Shown: piece after piece, positions 1 through 12,695 of the stretch | Layout of the letters: each line of letters opens with the position of its first letter | How positions within the stretch are numbered: the first letter of the stretch is position 1 | Source: Lineus longissimus | Lineage: Eukaryota > Nemertea > Pilidiophora > Heteronemertea > Lineidae | Reading direction: 5' to 3' | NCBI RefSeq assembly: GCF_910592395.1 | Contig: NC_088326.1 | Coordinates: 11,167,001 to 11,231,000 of the forward strand | Length of the DNA: 64,000 bases | The notes under the pieces: model-generated | Seen by the model: the letters and a program-made list of their open reading frames with translations, nothing else | Told to the model about the DNA's origin: nothing | Databases searched by the model: none | Made by a program: the position numbers and the translations under genes

Positions 1-287
1 AGATAGCTGCCTACATCACAACATTACAATTATCATCTGAAGAGATGAACACTTATATTTATCAAGAGAAAAAACTTAATGAAGCAAACTGTATTAACAC
101 TTTCAGGACCAACATTTCATCCCCGACACCCTCTTTCATGCTTTTCATCAGGCCACACAAAATGAATCTATCACAGATGACTGAATAAAGTCTCATGCAA
201 TAGCTGCCCCAAGACCAAGAGCTCTCCAAATTGACATAGGAAAGATTACTATCCCCATAGCTACAGTCCACATCATAATTGACATAC

Positions 288-494
288 CTTAATTTGCGTC
301 ACTGGCACACCACCCAGCTCATAGGTCGCGCAGAATACATTGCACTCACGAAACATAAGAGTGAGAAGAGCATCTTTGGTGTTTAACTCGGCACGCAACT
401 TGCATGTGAGTTGCACGTCACAGACGCGAAGCAGGAAGGATGTCAACTGTGACTTGGACTGTAGATCATTTTGGTAGAAAGCAATACAAAAGTT
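288..494 (-). CDS. candidate exon, conserved-looking helical protein, gene not identified
   Basis: 207 bp, 69 codons with no stop, acceptor ttttcaaatag, donor ATTAAG|gtatgt, frame 0 at both ends. It reads NFCIAFYQNDLQSKSQLTSF, then LLRVCDVQLTCKLRAELNTK and DALLTLMFRECNVFCATYEL with GGVPVTQIK at the end. The composition (regular L/V spacing, several C and R) is protein-like and not low complexity. It does not fit the Scribble tail, so it may belong to the neighbouring minus-strand gene extending beyond base 1. I could not name the family. Confidence 0.5.
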
Positions 495-2439
495 CTATTT
501 GAAAATTTTTAACTAGACTATATAGTATAGAACATCATCATCATTTCTCTACATTTGTATATTAGTCCATGTAATTATCAATTTCTCCAAGAACAATTCT
601 AACTGAAAGACAGCAAAAAATTATAGAATTGTTAATCCAACAATCCAAACCAGTTTTAATAATTGTATCAAAAGGGACATTTTGTAAAACTCATGCAAAT
701 ATAAATCTCACAAAGTTTAAAATGCAAAATTTCAAATTAAGATGCAGTCACAACACAAAAAAATGATCTAAAATAATGCCAATTGAATGCATTAGTAAAA
801 ATATGTGAATTAGTATAAGGTTTTTCGGTTGTTGGGTTGAATGCAAAGTTATAGATAGATTTTAAATCAACTGAATAGGGTTAAAGCATTTGTAAAATCA
901 CCAACGTTCGATGAAATAAAGTTATAGATAGATTTTTAAATCAACGTAATAGGATTTTAGAGTTAACACTGCAACAAAATTCTAAAGAAATGCAAGTACT
1001 ACATGTCGAATTAAACATATTCTACTTTTATTTCTTAAAGGAAAACTATAGGCAGGCACAAGGTCGGCCCACTTTAATAGCTCCCTTATTTGTATGATTG
1101 AATTTCAACCAAATGTGCAAATCAAGAGAAAAAAACACAGATGGTGTTCATGGTTGATCCCCTCATCCAAAAAATGAGCTATAAACACGACACTCGGCTG
1201 AAAGAAATGCAGATTTTCTTGAACACAATGTAAAATGCAAAACACAATCATAAGTCTTGGAAATAGGTGGAAAACAAAGAGAAGTAAGAATGCGGGATGG
1301 GACGGGTGGGTGGAAATGGTGGTGACGTGCCGAGTTCTGGAATATTTTCAGGAAATCAGCTATTTTTGATGCAGTTGGAGGCTTATGAACACAGAGATAC
1401 TGATTAATATAATAAATATGTGAACAAAAGTAAAGTAGAGAGCAATGCATTGTCTGCAGTGTGATTGTTGTGTGTCATGCCGAAAGAGGATGTGTTAGTT
1501 CATTCCTTGATTCTTGATTCTACCACATCCTGTTCCACGACAAGTTTCCGTGATGGTCGCAGAAAATGTTGTGTTACGGCTGTCCCTTTTGCTTCACTTC
1601 TTACAAGTATATATGTACAATCTTTCATAGTGATATCAATCAAACTTCTCACAACCTGATGAATCTTTTTAAAGTTTCGATAATCCGCGTTGCTGGGTGA
1701 CTGTGGTTGCTATAATGGTCACATAGTCACCTTATTTATCTAATGATTAAGGCCTGACCATATAAATCACCATCATTTTTGACTAGAGCCTGAAATCCGA
1801 AAGCAACAAGAAATCTTTCAAAACAATTTGAATGCGAAGTTTGTGGCTCAAATTCGCTATTTTTGCACCTAAAACTTGGCTCCAATAACGAACCGTTGTG
1901 TATTCATGTGTGTTCAGACCGTTGTGTGATCAGACCGTTGCGTGATCAGACCGTGGCATGTTCATACCTAAGTGTGTTCATACCGATGTGTGTTCAGACC
2001 ATTGCGTGTTCAGTACAATGTGTAGTCAGGACTCCCCCATGTGTTCAGAACATATCATAACAAAATCAGTCTGTTATTGATGAAATAAGAAATTGAGTTA
2101 ATAACAAGCAAAGTTAGTAAGAGATGTTCGCAAACAATTCATTACAGCTGTTAGAAAGGAAAATCAATGCAGTCAATGAATATGATAAAAGTAATTTACA
2201 ACATCGCAGCAATCACAGCTGAAAATATGTCATCAATCATGTGTCGTTTTTTGCATTGTATGATAAGAATAAGATCTAAAACTGATGAGACGTAGAAGAG
2301 ACATTCTGTTTCACCACCCATTGGAGATTCCGACTTATAATTCAGTGGACAACAAGCAGAGGTGCTTCTAGTTATAATCCAGTAGAGATCTATTGGTAAC
2401 CAAAAGAGACCCAGTGGCTTTCTGTTGGTAAACAGAAGA
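495..2439. other. no gene recognised
   Basis: AT-rich sequence with two near-identical lines (gttatagatagattttaaatcaac at about 850 and 920) suggesting a local duplication. At 1905-2050 there is a degenerate 20-22-bp repeat of the form gtgtgttcagaccgttg. No exon with both splice sites was seen. Confidence 0.5.
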
Positions 2440-3107
2440 TTTCCAGTGGAGTTCCAGTGGTGACTCCGGGAGAACCAGTGGTAACTAAGGGGGATCCAGT
2501 GGTGACTAGATGTTTCAGTGTTGACTAAAGGAGTTCCAGTGCTGACTAGGGGAGTTCCAGTGCCGACTAGGGGAGTTCCAGCGTCGACTAGGGGAGTTCC
2601 AGCGTCGACTAGGGGAGTTCCAGTGCTGACTAGGGGAGTTCCAGTGCTGACTAGGGGAGTTCCAGTGCTGACTAGGGGAGTTCCAGTGCTGACTATGGGA
2701 GTTCCAGTGCTGACTAGGGGAGTTTCAGTGCTGACTAGGGGAGTTCCAGTGCTGACTAGGGGAGTTCCAGTGCTGACTAGGGGAGTTCCAGTGCTGACTA
2801 GGGGAGTTCCAGTGCTGACTAGGGGAGTTCCAGTGCTGACTAGGGGAGTTCCAGTGCTGACTAGGGGAGTTCCAGTGCTGACTAGGGGAGTTCCAGTGCT
2901 GACTAGGGGAGTTCCAGTGGTGACTAGGGGAGTTCCAGTGGTGACTAGGGGAGTTCCAGTGGTGACTAGGGGAGTTCCAGTGGTGACTAGGGGAGTTCCA
3001 GTGCCGACTAGGGGAGTTCCAGTGGTGACTAGGGGAGTTCCAGTGCTGACGAGGGGAGTGCTACTGCCGACTGGGGGAGTTCTGGTGGTGACTTGGGGAG
3101 ATTGTTA
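2440..3107 (+). repeat. 21-bp minisatellite, about 30 copies
   Basis: Unit ggagttccagtgctgactagg, 21 bp, with variants gtggtg, gtgccg and gcgtcg in the middle. Because 21 is a multiple of three, the plus strand reads as a repeated heptapeptide TRGVPVL in a 238-codon frame from 2518 to 3234. The interior copies (2700-2920) are nearly identical while edges are divergent, the usual pattern of recent expansion by unequal exchange. A translated product is unlikely: no splice sites or codon bias were seen. Confidence 0.95.
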
Positions 3108-3841
3108 TCATGAGTGGCAGTGCACTATACATGTGAAATTGTCATATCGAATTCCAACAGTGAGGAAGTCCGCATGCCCACATGGCTCTATGGATGAACA
3201 GTGCTTTAATATTACGAAACATCCTCAGATCTAAAACGTTTGTCACGTGCAAAGGACAAGTGATTCACCCCAGAAGTGTGTGCCACCTCACAATACAAGA
3301 CTTGGGACAAGACAGTGTTAATTTTTAAGATTTGTCAGCCATGGAAATTTTCGTTTTCGCACGATTTGTTAGCAATTCCGATCCTGGTGTTTGTCTACCT
3401 CTTGAATCAGAATATAAAACCATACCATACATGCCAAAGAGACCCTTCTACCACACAGAAAAGTGAGTTGCAATGTCTATTGCAAGTCAAATTCCATAGG
3501 AATATCTTGGTTTTCTGAATGATATTGCTTAGATCTTGATTCTGTCATTTAAGGACGATCGACATTTATTTTGAGGACATTTGAGATATTTGTCTTTTCA
3601 GAAAACGGTGGGCCAGACAGTTTTACCAAGTGGTCATGTTGATAGGTTTAAGAAAAAAAGTCGTTTGGCAGATTTTAGTGCCTTGCTCAGTCAAAAGATG
3701 TCGCCGTTGATAGTCTTCGAGGCAAAAAACGGTGCAAAGTATCCAAACTATCCAAACTATCGAAAGTCAAAACAGGTTAATGCGAAAACAGTTAGTTGGA
3801 AGAACATAACAAAAAGACACCAAAACTATCTGAGAACTTAC
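3108..3841. other. no gene recognised
   Basis: Unique-looking sequence between the minisatellite and the 3842-3880 candidate exon. Short plus-strand frames here have no splice or composition support. Confidence 0.4.
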
Positions 3842-3880
3842 CGACTTTGGTTTTGGGATACTAAACTTTGACGACGATCT
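3842..3880 (-). CDS. candidate short exon, gene not identified
   Basis: 39 bp, phase 0 to 0, between a strong acceptor (ccctatttctctcccag) and AAGTCG|gtaagt. It reads RSSSKFSIPKPKS, a basic serine/proline peptide that could sit in the unstructured Scribble tail. The length is short, so it could be chance, but both sites are close to consensus. Confidence 0.4.
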
Positions 3881-6800
3881 CTGGGAGAGAAATAGGGACG
3901 CACGTGAGAATCGGAAGAAGAAATCCGTAAAAAAATTCTCCCAAAATAAAGTTTGAAATCATGCAGCTGTAAAACTAACACCTAACAGTACACTGGATCC
4001 ATGAAAGTGCTCATTGAGGATACAGGTTCTGGGCCAAATGCTACATGCAGATACCAGCAGGGAGGCCCTGAATCAGCCTATTCATCACTTTAGGATCTTA
4101 ACTTTGGCCCCATGCCAACAAGGAGCAGCGTGGGGTTAAGCAGCATTCAAAAATGTTTCCAACTCCCTTTCTGGAATTAAAATACGATCATAGACGGCAT
4201 GGAAATCACAAGAGGCAATAGAATTGAAATAGTGCATACATTCATACATGTCATACATGTCAAAAACAAATAGAGTTACTATTTCTATACTAGTGTGCAT
4301 TGAACAGAATCAAAAGTGCATGGTACTGTGTCAAGTTTATTCTTACAGCCATTTCATTGAAGGATTCGGCAAGATTTTGGAACTCTTGATAAAGCTCGAG
4401 ATCACACTACAACGTGAAACTCTAGTTTGAGCAACAGTACAATGATAAATAACTCCCACTCCACCGAAGGGAAATGACTGGGTCGGTAGTCATTCATTTC
4501 GGTTTCAAAATTGCAAAATCCTTCGAAGAAATAGCCCCAAAGGCAACTTCTGTTTCTGAAAAAGAACGTCTGCATTCAGACTATGACTGTCACTACAGTA
4601 CATTCCACAACAATAAACGAACGTGAAGCATTATTATGATAAGATATGTTGAATACTTGAAAAGAAAAATCCACGTCAGTTCCTCGTCCAAGGTGCTGCA
4701 AACATCCACATCTTTCCTCCGAACATCTAAGATCCTGTCCAGTCCTTTGAGAAAAGTCTATTATCTTCCTGGTTGCAACATGCAGGAAGCCAACATGCAG
4801 AACTATTCGGCCGCAGACATCTCCATAACCACATGCCATCTTACTGGCGGTGAATATCAGTCCTAAAGTCTCCTCCTTCCCTTGAGGATGGATAATACGC
4901 AAAAATAGCGGCAGATCAGCATAACCCCACGACGCAAACAAATGTCCATTTAAATAATTTGTCCTGGGTCCAATCGTGCAATTTCTTTTGAATGATTTAA
5001 CATGCATACCATTCTCACTAAGATTTTGGGAATGGATAGGGGAGAGGATTGGAAGGGGGCTTAAGTGAGACGGCAGCTCTCAAAGAGGGTGGTAGGTAAT
5101 CTCCTCACAGAGAGGTGGGAATAGCAAGGGGCAGTTGCTCAGTCAGCTTTAGAGCACCAGCTTTAGCTCAACTTGACAGCATCTCCTTCTGTAAATTTCA
5201 ATTCACAAACGTACTGTCAGGATCTAACGCCCAAGTTACTGCTGATGCTGACTGAGGAACCGGGCCTAGGGATTTGCTTGCAATCAGAGAAGGACATGGA
5301 ATTCTTTACAGCCATACAACTTCAGAAATTCTTAAACTTCAGCGGCCATCTTGGATGTTGGTGGCCATCTTGGATAGCTTGATTTCCAAGTGATATGACT
5401 GCAAATATGCAAGGGACTGGAGAGCACAAAAAGAGTGGAGCGACTTGACAACTCACTGCCATTATCCAAAAAGAGTTCCTGTCTAGGTTTTATTGATGAA
5501 ATATGAGGCATTTGTGCAGAAATGGCAGTGAATTCTTTAGTCAAGCTGAGTAAACTAACTTTCTTTCACATGAACTAAAACCGAGGATCGAAAAGAGATG
5601 ATGTTTTAGTATTAGTCACGGTGAAAGATGACTAGACATGTGTCAAATTCGAGGTCCTGATGGGGTTTCAGTGTTAGTCAAGATGAAATTGAGGAGAAAA
5701 TATGTCAGAGAGGGATTTTCGGTGGGATTGTCAGTGATGATATATAATGATCATGGATAATATATTTCCAACAACAAAGTTTTAAAGTATTTTACGATAT
5801 TTAACTCAGGGGTTGGGACAATGTTCAGACAAAAATTCTGAACTCCTGAAATGTACATGGCTGATGGCGATTTTATTAGTTAGTGATGCACCATTTATCA
5901 GTAGACTTTCAAAATGGATGCATTTTTGACATATTACAAAAATTTCAATACAAAAATATTTATGTCATATTGTGTTAATGCAGTTTATATGCACAAACTT
6001 TTCACAAGACAAAACGAGACATGATGTGAGGCGGAATTGTATGGTAGTGTGACATTTTTAGTAAAAATTAAAACAATTTTAGTCAAAATGCAAACATTTT
6101 AGTGGAGGTGCAAACATTTTTTAGTGGAGGTGCAAACACTTTAATCAAAAATGCAATTATTTTAGTGAAATTCTACACATGATCGACTTCCCTAAAAAAC
6201 ACTATTTCATCTGCATGCATTTGAGTTATCCAATTAGCGAGAACACTTTGCAAAACAAAAGATTTCTCATACTCGTTTCCCTGACAACTCCACCAAAATT
6301 TCACCGGCTTGAATGCTAAAACTTTTCTATCAACGACAGTAAGAAGATGTTTGAAATGTTTTGAAAGAGACTGGTTCACACAATCGGCAAATGTTTACTT
6401 TGAGTCATGGCGAACAAATTTTTGTTCGGACTGAGTCAGTTTATAAAGCCAAATGTGGCCCAGTCACTCACCTAAAATATAAAAGTATCAAAGAGTGCTA
6501 TCGGCTAAAGAGGGCGCATTTCAACACTCGATCATTGATGAGTTTCAGTTTTTCGGTTTTGCGGCTAGACACAAGATGAGGGTTTCCCAATCTAAGTGCA
6601 AAATCTACACGGGATTGAACCGCTCGTCAGAGACCCGAGCCCCAACAGTGTCTCCAAGTTATTCCCTCGAAACTTTACCAACAATCACAACATTACTCTA
6701 GCAATTTGATTCAAAACCCCATTTGCATGCATAGTTTTAAATTTGACATGACGTCAGCTGTAGATAAAATTCACCATTTTGTTACCCTTCACTCCTCTGG

Positions 6801-7387
6801 TAAAGAATGAACTCAGGCTGTGATGTTAGTACAAATGCCTCTACAAAGATGTCATAGTTTCAACATGCATGATATTGAAACTACAGGTGCATTGTTGATT
6901 TCAACATTCCATTGTTACAGAAGTGCCACTATATCAACATAATGCAGAGATATTAGACAAAAAAGGGCCCAAACTATAATCAATGTGCGCATGGAGAAAG
7001 AAATAAACATTGCCCCTTGATGACGATATGACATTAAATAAAGTGAAAAGATTAGTGTTTTCAAATTTGAGCTGATTGTGCGAACCAATTTGAAAGATCA
7101 AAGATAAAAATCTTCTATATAAAATATAAAAATTTTATTACAATGCAAGAATATGGTAATTTTACACCACAGAAATAATATTTAGCCATGAGGGTTTTGT
7201 ATATATTCATAATTAAGTATATATAATGTATGATACATCATTGGCGACACACAGTTTTGTTTTTGATATAAACAGAAAAGACAGACGGCTGGGCTTCCCC
7301 CTTGTGAACCTTGGGCAGAGTTTTGGACTTGAAACCAAATTGCTTTGTTGTGGCTGCATTTGAGCTTGAAGGGAGAAGATTATTATA
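3881..7387. other. no gene recognised; short frames only
   Basis: The longest frame is 143 codons on the minus strand (4576-5007), with no similarity I recognise and no matching splice sites. Around 6060-6170 the phrase agtggaggtgcaaacattttag is repeated two to three times. No TIR element was identified. Confidence 0.4.
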
Positions 7388-7479
7388 TACAGGGTGGCCC
7401 AGAATTATTTTTTCCCTCACACAATGGATGCACAATAGAATTCTATTGTCCAAAGGAAAATAATTCTGGGCCACCCTGT
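7388..7479. mobile_element. hairpin MITE, mariner-like termini
   Basis: The ends tacagggtggcccagaatta and taattctgggccaccctgt are inverted copies, and the middle is also partly palindromic, so the whole 92 bp folds as one hairpin. A second copy lies at 38280-38370. Termini CAGGGTGGCCCA resemble those of mariner transposons. Non-autonomous, no coding capacity. Confidence 0.85.
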
Positions 7480-7689
7480 GGTGTGGTAGTGTCATCAAGT
7501 GCTTCCATTATGGGTACATAGCCCAGCTGTTTTGCGTCTGTTTAGGCTGGGCTAGTAATACTTTGATACTGCAGACTGCACTGTCAACCCAAAACTGCAG
7601 CAGTGAAACACACCAACATTACATCAGAACATTGAGCGCAAAATACCATACGACAATACCATCTTTCGTGATGCAGAAAAGCGCGACTT

Positions 7690-7800
7690 CTGTGGGCTGT
7701 CGGAGTGGCACAGTGGAGGCACCAGTGCCCGTCACCTCCGAGGTCCCGGGTTCAATTCCCGGTCTGCCAGGGATAACACATGATAGAGGAATAGCCAAAC
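7690..7800 (+). mobile_element. tRNA-derived SINE head or tRNA pseudogene
   Basis: A-box-like tggcacagtgg (about 7706) and B-box ggttcaattcc (about 7749) lie in a tRNA-length block ending ccggtctgcc. The cloverleaf is imperfect, so a functional tRNA is unlikely. Similar heads occur at 63300-63540. Confidence 0.65.
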
Positions 7801-8687
7801 TACCGAATGAACATTCCGAGAAAGCTACGTTGCTCGCTGGATCCCAATTTAAACTAACATAGACCTTTGCATATAATGCAGATACTATTCACAATAGGAA
7901 AATATGACTTTCACATTGTACAAAAATATGTTGTGACCCTCGAGATATTATACCAACAAAATATGGGTTACTTGTCAAAATGTCCTCATGTCACAACATC
8001 CACAGGTTATGAGACCCAAAACATCATCGCTTTGAGATTCGGTCAAACTCCAGCCAAACATAATGTTATCTTTTGCTATAATGTGTCCATTTTGACTTAC
8101 TTTGTTACGATTTTTTTCATATGTTCGTTTGTGAGATGCATTTTTGTCTCATTCACATAACTCAAAGAAGTGAAAGGTTGTAAATTGGACCAAAAGTCCA
8201 CAAAGTTGCAAATAAGTCCAAGCATCACAAAGGCAAAAGTGCTACCAAACTTAATTTTATCTTTAACTAAACCAACAATTTCATCCATCTTTAACGAAAA
8301 CATCAATTACGTCTTTCTTTTCAACTAAAACATCAATATCAATTGAAGAAAACCTCTCGGTAGAACTTTAGAAGATTTTCACCATCTAAAAGCGAGGAAG
8401 TTTTGACATTTACAAAGCCGGGAAGGTTTTGGCCGGAGGTCGTTTTGACTTGAAGCCCAAAATATTTACAAACAGTATGTTGTGAAGCACGATGTACAAA
8501 CACATGCAATTAGGTGATGTGACAATTAACACGGTTAGTTTGTTTGCAGTTTTACACATTTCTGGCAGATCTGATTTTGTATGTTTAGGTGAGGAACATT
8601 TTGTAAACATGAATAGTGGATTTCAACACTGGGAGTGCTGGAAATCCAACTAGAGGGCTAAGCAGACAATTCCCCTCTATTAAGGTC

Positions 8688-9060
8688 AAAAGGTTTCCAT
8701 CATAGATTCTATGAGGGAAAATAATCATCATAGATTATTCCATATGGAAAATTTCCATCATAGAATCTATGATGAAACAACATGGTTGTATCTACATGTA
8801 CCATGGACCCATCATAGATCCTATGATGGAATCGATTATAGAATTTATGACGAGTCATCAAAGAAGCTATACCAGATTAGATGATTTGGCAAAATATTCT
8901 AAATATATTTTCCAAATTTTGAAGACTGTCACTCTAAGATGTCTAATGGGTCATACTCTGCTGTTTACATTATGATGGAAGCCACAGTATGGAATCTATG
9001 ATGGGACTCCCATCATAGAATCTACCGTGGGCCATCATAGATTCTAGATGGAAACTTTTG
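8688..9060. repeat. foldback element built from catcatagattctatgatgg palindromes
   Basis: The core catagaatctatg (own reverse complement apart from the central base) occurs about nine times in both orientations. The block begins aaggtttccatcatagattc and ends catagattctagatggaaac, so its ends are also inverted. It resembles a foldback or nested MITE. No coding capacity. Confidence 0.75.
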
Positions 9061-10498
9061 CCTTTTTAGATATGCACTCTGGCAAGAGGGTCTCACATGA
9101 GATAGTCTCTAACCGAGCTTGTCTTGTACCAACACAGGCCAAATCAAGATATACAATCACATGCAATGAGGGTGTAAACAATGACATCATTATTTCAATT
9201 TCATCTGCTTTAATTCTGTTTGAAGCTAGATTCAAGGCAGTAGGCCTCGTTATAAGGGACAAAATAACCCTACTCTCCAGCTATTTAAAACAATATACAA
9301 TGTACATGTACAGTCTTCCATCGGCCTTCCGTTCTCAGCAATATTGGTTTAGGCCTATTAGCTGAGCTAAAAGTTAATTTTGTGTAAAAATTATACCACT
9401 TTTAACGTAGATAAAACAGTTCATGTTCAATTTTAAAAGTACAGGCCACAAAATAAATCTTATGAGTTCTACTTCTTTAGCACAAAACTAAGAGCAACAA
9501 GTACCAACAATTAAAAAGTTCCAAATAAACTTGAAAAATTCTTATTCAGGTCAAGAAAAAGGATAATATTTTTTGCGAATACATAAGCTTAAAATATAAT
9601 TAAGTAATTAAAGCCTATATTTCAATGATTAAGAAGCCTATGGATATGAATTCAATTAATAAGTACTGGTAAGATTAATCAATTCTATTCTTTAATTAAT
9701 CAGTCAATATGGACTCTGCAGGTTAAGGCTTCCTCCCCCAAGAACAATACAGTTTAAGTTACATGGAGGTGGTTTCTTCATTTAGCATGTTGCAACAGGT
9801 TCTCCTACAACAGCCAAATTTTATACAGATGTAGCCATCTAGGTTAAAATTCACTGCATCTAACACTGATGCCCCCCCCCCCCTCCCCACCCCCCTTCCC
9901 AGTTTACCCTCCTTAACAATTATCGCTAGTTACATGTAGGTCACAGCCAAGCAAACTAAGAAACAGACACACTCTGCTAAAATAGGTCTCCCAATTCATC
10001 ATTTATAAAAAATTATTTACAGCCTTAAATATAGTCCTATATGGTGTATATAGACTAGAGCCACTAAGCGCCCCCTATTATTTACAGCATTGGTTGATTT
10101 TAAACGTAATTTTAAGTCTAGGATTCAAACTTTTAAAATTAGAGATAGACCTAAGCGATGACCACATATAGCTACAAACTTAGACCCGAATTGCAAGCCA
10201 TTACCTACTTCACTAATCCACAAGCCCTTTCAACTAAAATGAAACAAAATTGAGCATTTTGGCTGAAACCACAAACAGCTCCCCCTATATGCTAAACTGG
10301 AATGCGAGATAGCAGCAAAGATGGCAGCACTGTGACTTATTGTATATCGAGCGAAAGTAACAAAGCCAGAAGTTTGATTCAAATTTATGTTTGTCAATTT
10401 GAAAAAGTGCAGACAAATTGTTATGCAAGGAAGCTGCAAAATGTTAAGAAAGCAGATAGAAGAAATCTGGATCAGATATAGAGGTCACCCTTGTCCAC
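9061..10498. other. no gene recognised
   Basis: AT-rich, with overlapping frames on both strands around 9048-9365 but no splice support. A C-rich tract (cccccccccccccctccccacccccc) lies at 9872-9898. Confidence 0.45.
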
Positions 10499-10590
10499 CT
10501 GGCTAACAAATGCAGGCAGTCTTTCACAGAAAGATATGGCACGCCTGCTCAGGGAGAAAATGTCCTTGGTAATGAAAATCACTTCTCGCA
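10499..10590 (-). CDS. candidate internal exon, gene not identified
   Basis: 92 bp, entering in phase 1 and leaving in phase 0. A near-perfect branch-point sequence (tactaatg) lies 25 bp before the acceptor gttttgccacag. Read in phase, it gives REVIFITKDIFSLSRRAISF, then CERLPAFVSQ, ending CAG|gtggac. The peptide looks like an amphipathic helix pair and does not resemble the Scribble tail that I know. I do not recognise the family. It may belong to a minus-strand gene downstream of scribble. Confidence 0.42.
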
Positions 10591-12695
10591 CTGTGGCAAA
10601 ACATGTCCGAGCATTAGTATATCCAGCCGTGTTTCCACAGCAGAGAGCGATTAGACACAGCAAGCTGGGGAGCTGCTCTTACACAGCAAGCTGGAGAGCT
10701 GCTTTTACACAGCTAGCTGGAGTGCCACTTTGACACAACCAGATGGAAAGCCGTTTTGACACACTGGATGGAGAAACAGCACACCCAAGGATGGACATCA
10801 GAAATTTGTGTTACTGCACAGACGAACATGGGGTAATAAATGTACAGGTGCTGGGGGGAGAGACAACAAGATCATTCACCATGTCAGGGGGTACAATATA
10901 AACATTACACAGGACCAAAATGAAGCAGGAGAACGAAAATGATGAAAGAAACCAGTGAGAATGGTACACATTCATAACCTGAACACGCACTTGTTGAAAA
11001 CAAGAATACATCAAAAATTCACGACGGCCATTTGTAGGCTTTGACTATTCTGTTAGATTTAGTTTAGTCACGCACAGGTGGCGCTCTCAAAAGCTGTGGT
11101 CATATCAGCTGAGAGCATGAAGCTCCAATAATTTAACAATTAGAAGGATTTTTTTCAAATTGACCAATCAGAAGAATGTTTCATTCGAATAAGCGAATCA
11201 GATGCGAGTGTCAATTAAACCGACCAATGAAATTGGTGAATCTTTAAACTGGTGTGTGTGTAATTATCTGGCTATGTATTACCGGTGGTATCAAGTTGAA
11301 ATTATAGTTGAATTGGAAACAGAATAAAAAGTTGGAAGATAACTAAATGAAATAAGGAAGAGACTAAAGGTGTGGGTCTGTGCGTTTGTGGATAACCGTG
11401 GGTGTGCGCCACTGACCACTGACACCGGGAAAACAACAATCACAGGGTTCACACTGGTTCCAAATTTTCACACCAGGGGTAGATACTGTTGGTATTTGGC
11501 TGCGCCTTTGACCTAAATAGCAAGGTCATCAAGAGGGTGTGTTCTGCTGTGCTTAAAATGTTGGCCAATATCGATGCTCCCTACCCCTGGTGTTTGGTTC
11601 GGTTGTAAATTCACTGCATATTTTCAGTCACAACACTGAGTAAAATTCATGGGCCATCACATCTGTTAGTCAACATTTAAAATCGGCATGCAGTTGTGTC
11701 CAGATTAGCTTAAATTGGCTAATTAGTGAGGAAATGTAATAAGAAGGAAACAACGGACTTCTTACAAATTAATGATAGATCAAACTAAAGGGATTCTAAT
11801 CATTGTGTGTAATACATCAGTCTTTGTTTTGCAAATTTAATAAAATAAGGATCGCGGATCCGAGTGTGTCTGGAAAAAAACTAAATTTAGGGTGAGGTCA
11901 GGTTTTGAATACATGTGTATGGATGGCATAAAAATATTCATCAGAAATATCAGTTCACTACCTTAGAGCTTATCATAACAGAAAAAGTTAATAAAGACTA
12001 TCTTTATTACTTCTTGATAACAGAAATCAGTGATGAGAGAATACAGACATGGTGTTCTGGTTAATCTTACATCTATTATAACATGAAGTCTGCCCATACC
12101 GAGAATACTCGTAGCAATCTGTTCGTCAGATTTGCCGACCACGAGTATTCTCGTGAATTAAGCAGTCAATGTATTGAGGTGAAGAGGACAGTGGCTTCTC
12201 AACTTCCAAGGCGAATTATCAGGACCAGCTTTGTTCTCCAGTTGGATTCGATCAAACTGAAGCATCTGCCTAACAAAATTGTACTCAATCTCACAAAAAA
12301 TGCACTCTGATTTTTGGTGATTTCTTACAGAAAAAGATAAATGCCAACGAAATGTTCAATTTCTTCTGAAACTTTAAAGTCCAAAGTGTAAAAAAATACT
12401 TACTTGGCCAGAATCGGACAAAGCATGACCAAGAAAAAGTCATTTGAAGTGAAATTCTGACTAATTTCTGCACTTTTTTTCGGCTTGATTTGCCTGTAGC
12501 GCCATATTTCGTGAAATGGAGATCAGGAATGGTGGCCAAGCCACTTATGGCAGTTTTGAATCATGAGCTGTTGGCAGTTTATTCCACATTATCAATCTGT
12601 CATGAAAAACGAAGTTGATGTTTGGCAGAGGCATCTTCAAAACCACCTGAACAAATTCCGACCATTGAAAGCAAGAAGCCAACATTCATTATCAG
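10591..12695. other. no gene recognised
   Basis: At 10655-10760 the phrase acacagcaagctggagagctgctttt is repeated three to four times with a period near 27 bp. The stretch 12300-12480 is related in opposite orientation to 17700-17870, indicating an old dispersed repeat. No exon recognised. Confidence 0.4.

Noticed and set aside
2518-3234. 238-codon frame of TRGVPVL repeats as a possible repeat protein
   Set aside because: The 21-bp minisatellite itself explains the open frame; no splice sites or flanking coding sequence.
4576-5007. 143-codon minus-strand frame
   Set aside because: Length is within chance expectation for 64 kb; no recognised family and no clean splice junctions. Kept only as a possibility.
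7690-7800. Functional tRNA gene
   Set aside because: A and B boxes are present but the arms do not pair well and related heads recur as SINEs.
12291-12539. 82-codon minus-strand frame with a gtaagt donor in the middle
   Set aside because: The segment is a dispersed repeat with an inverted relative at 17700-17870, not an exon.
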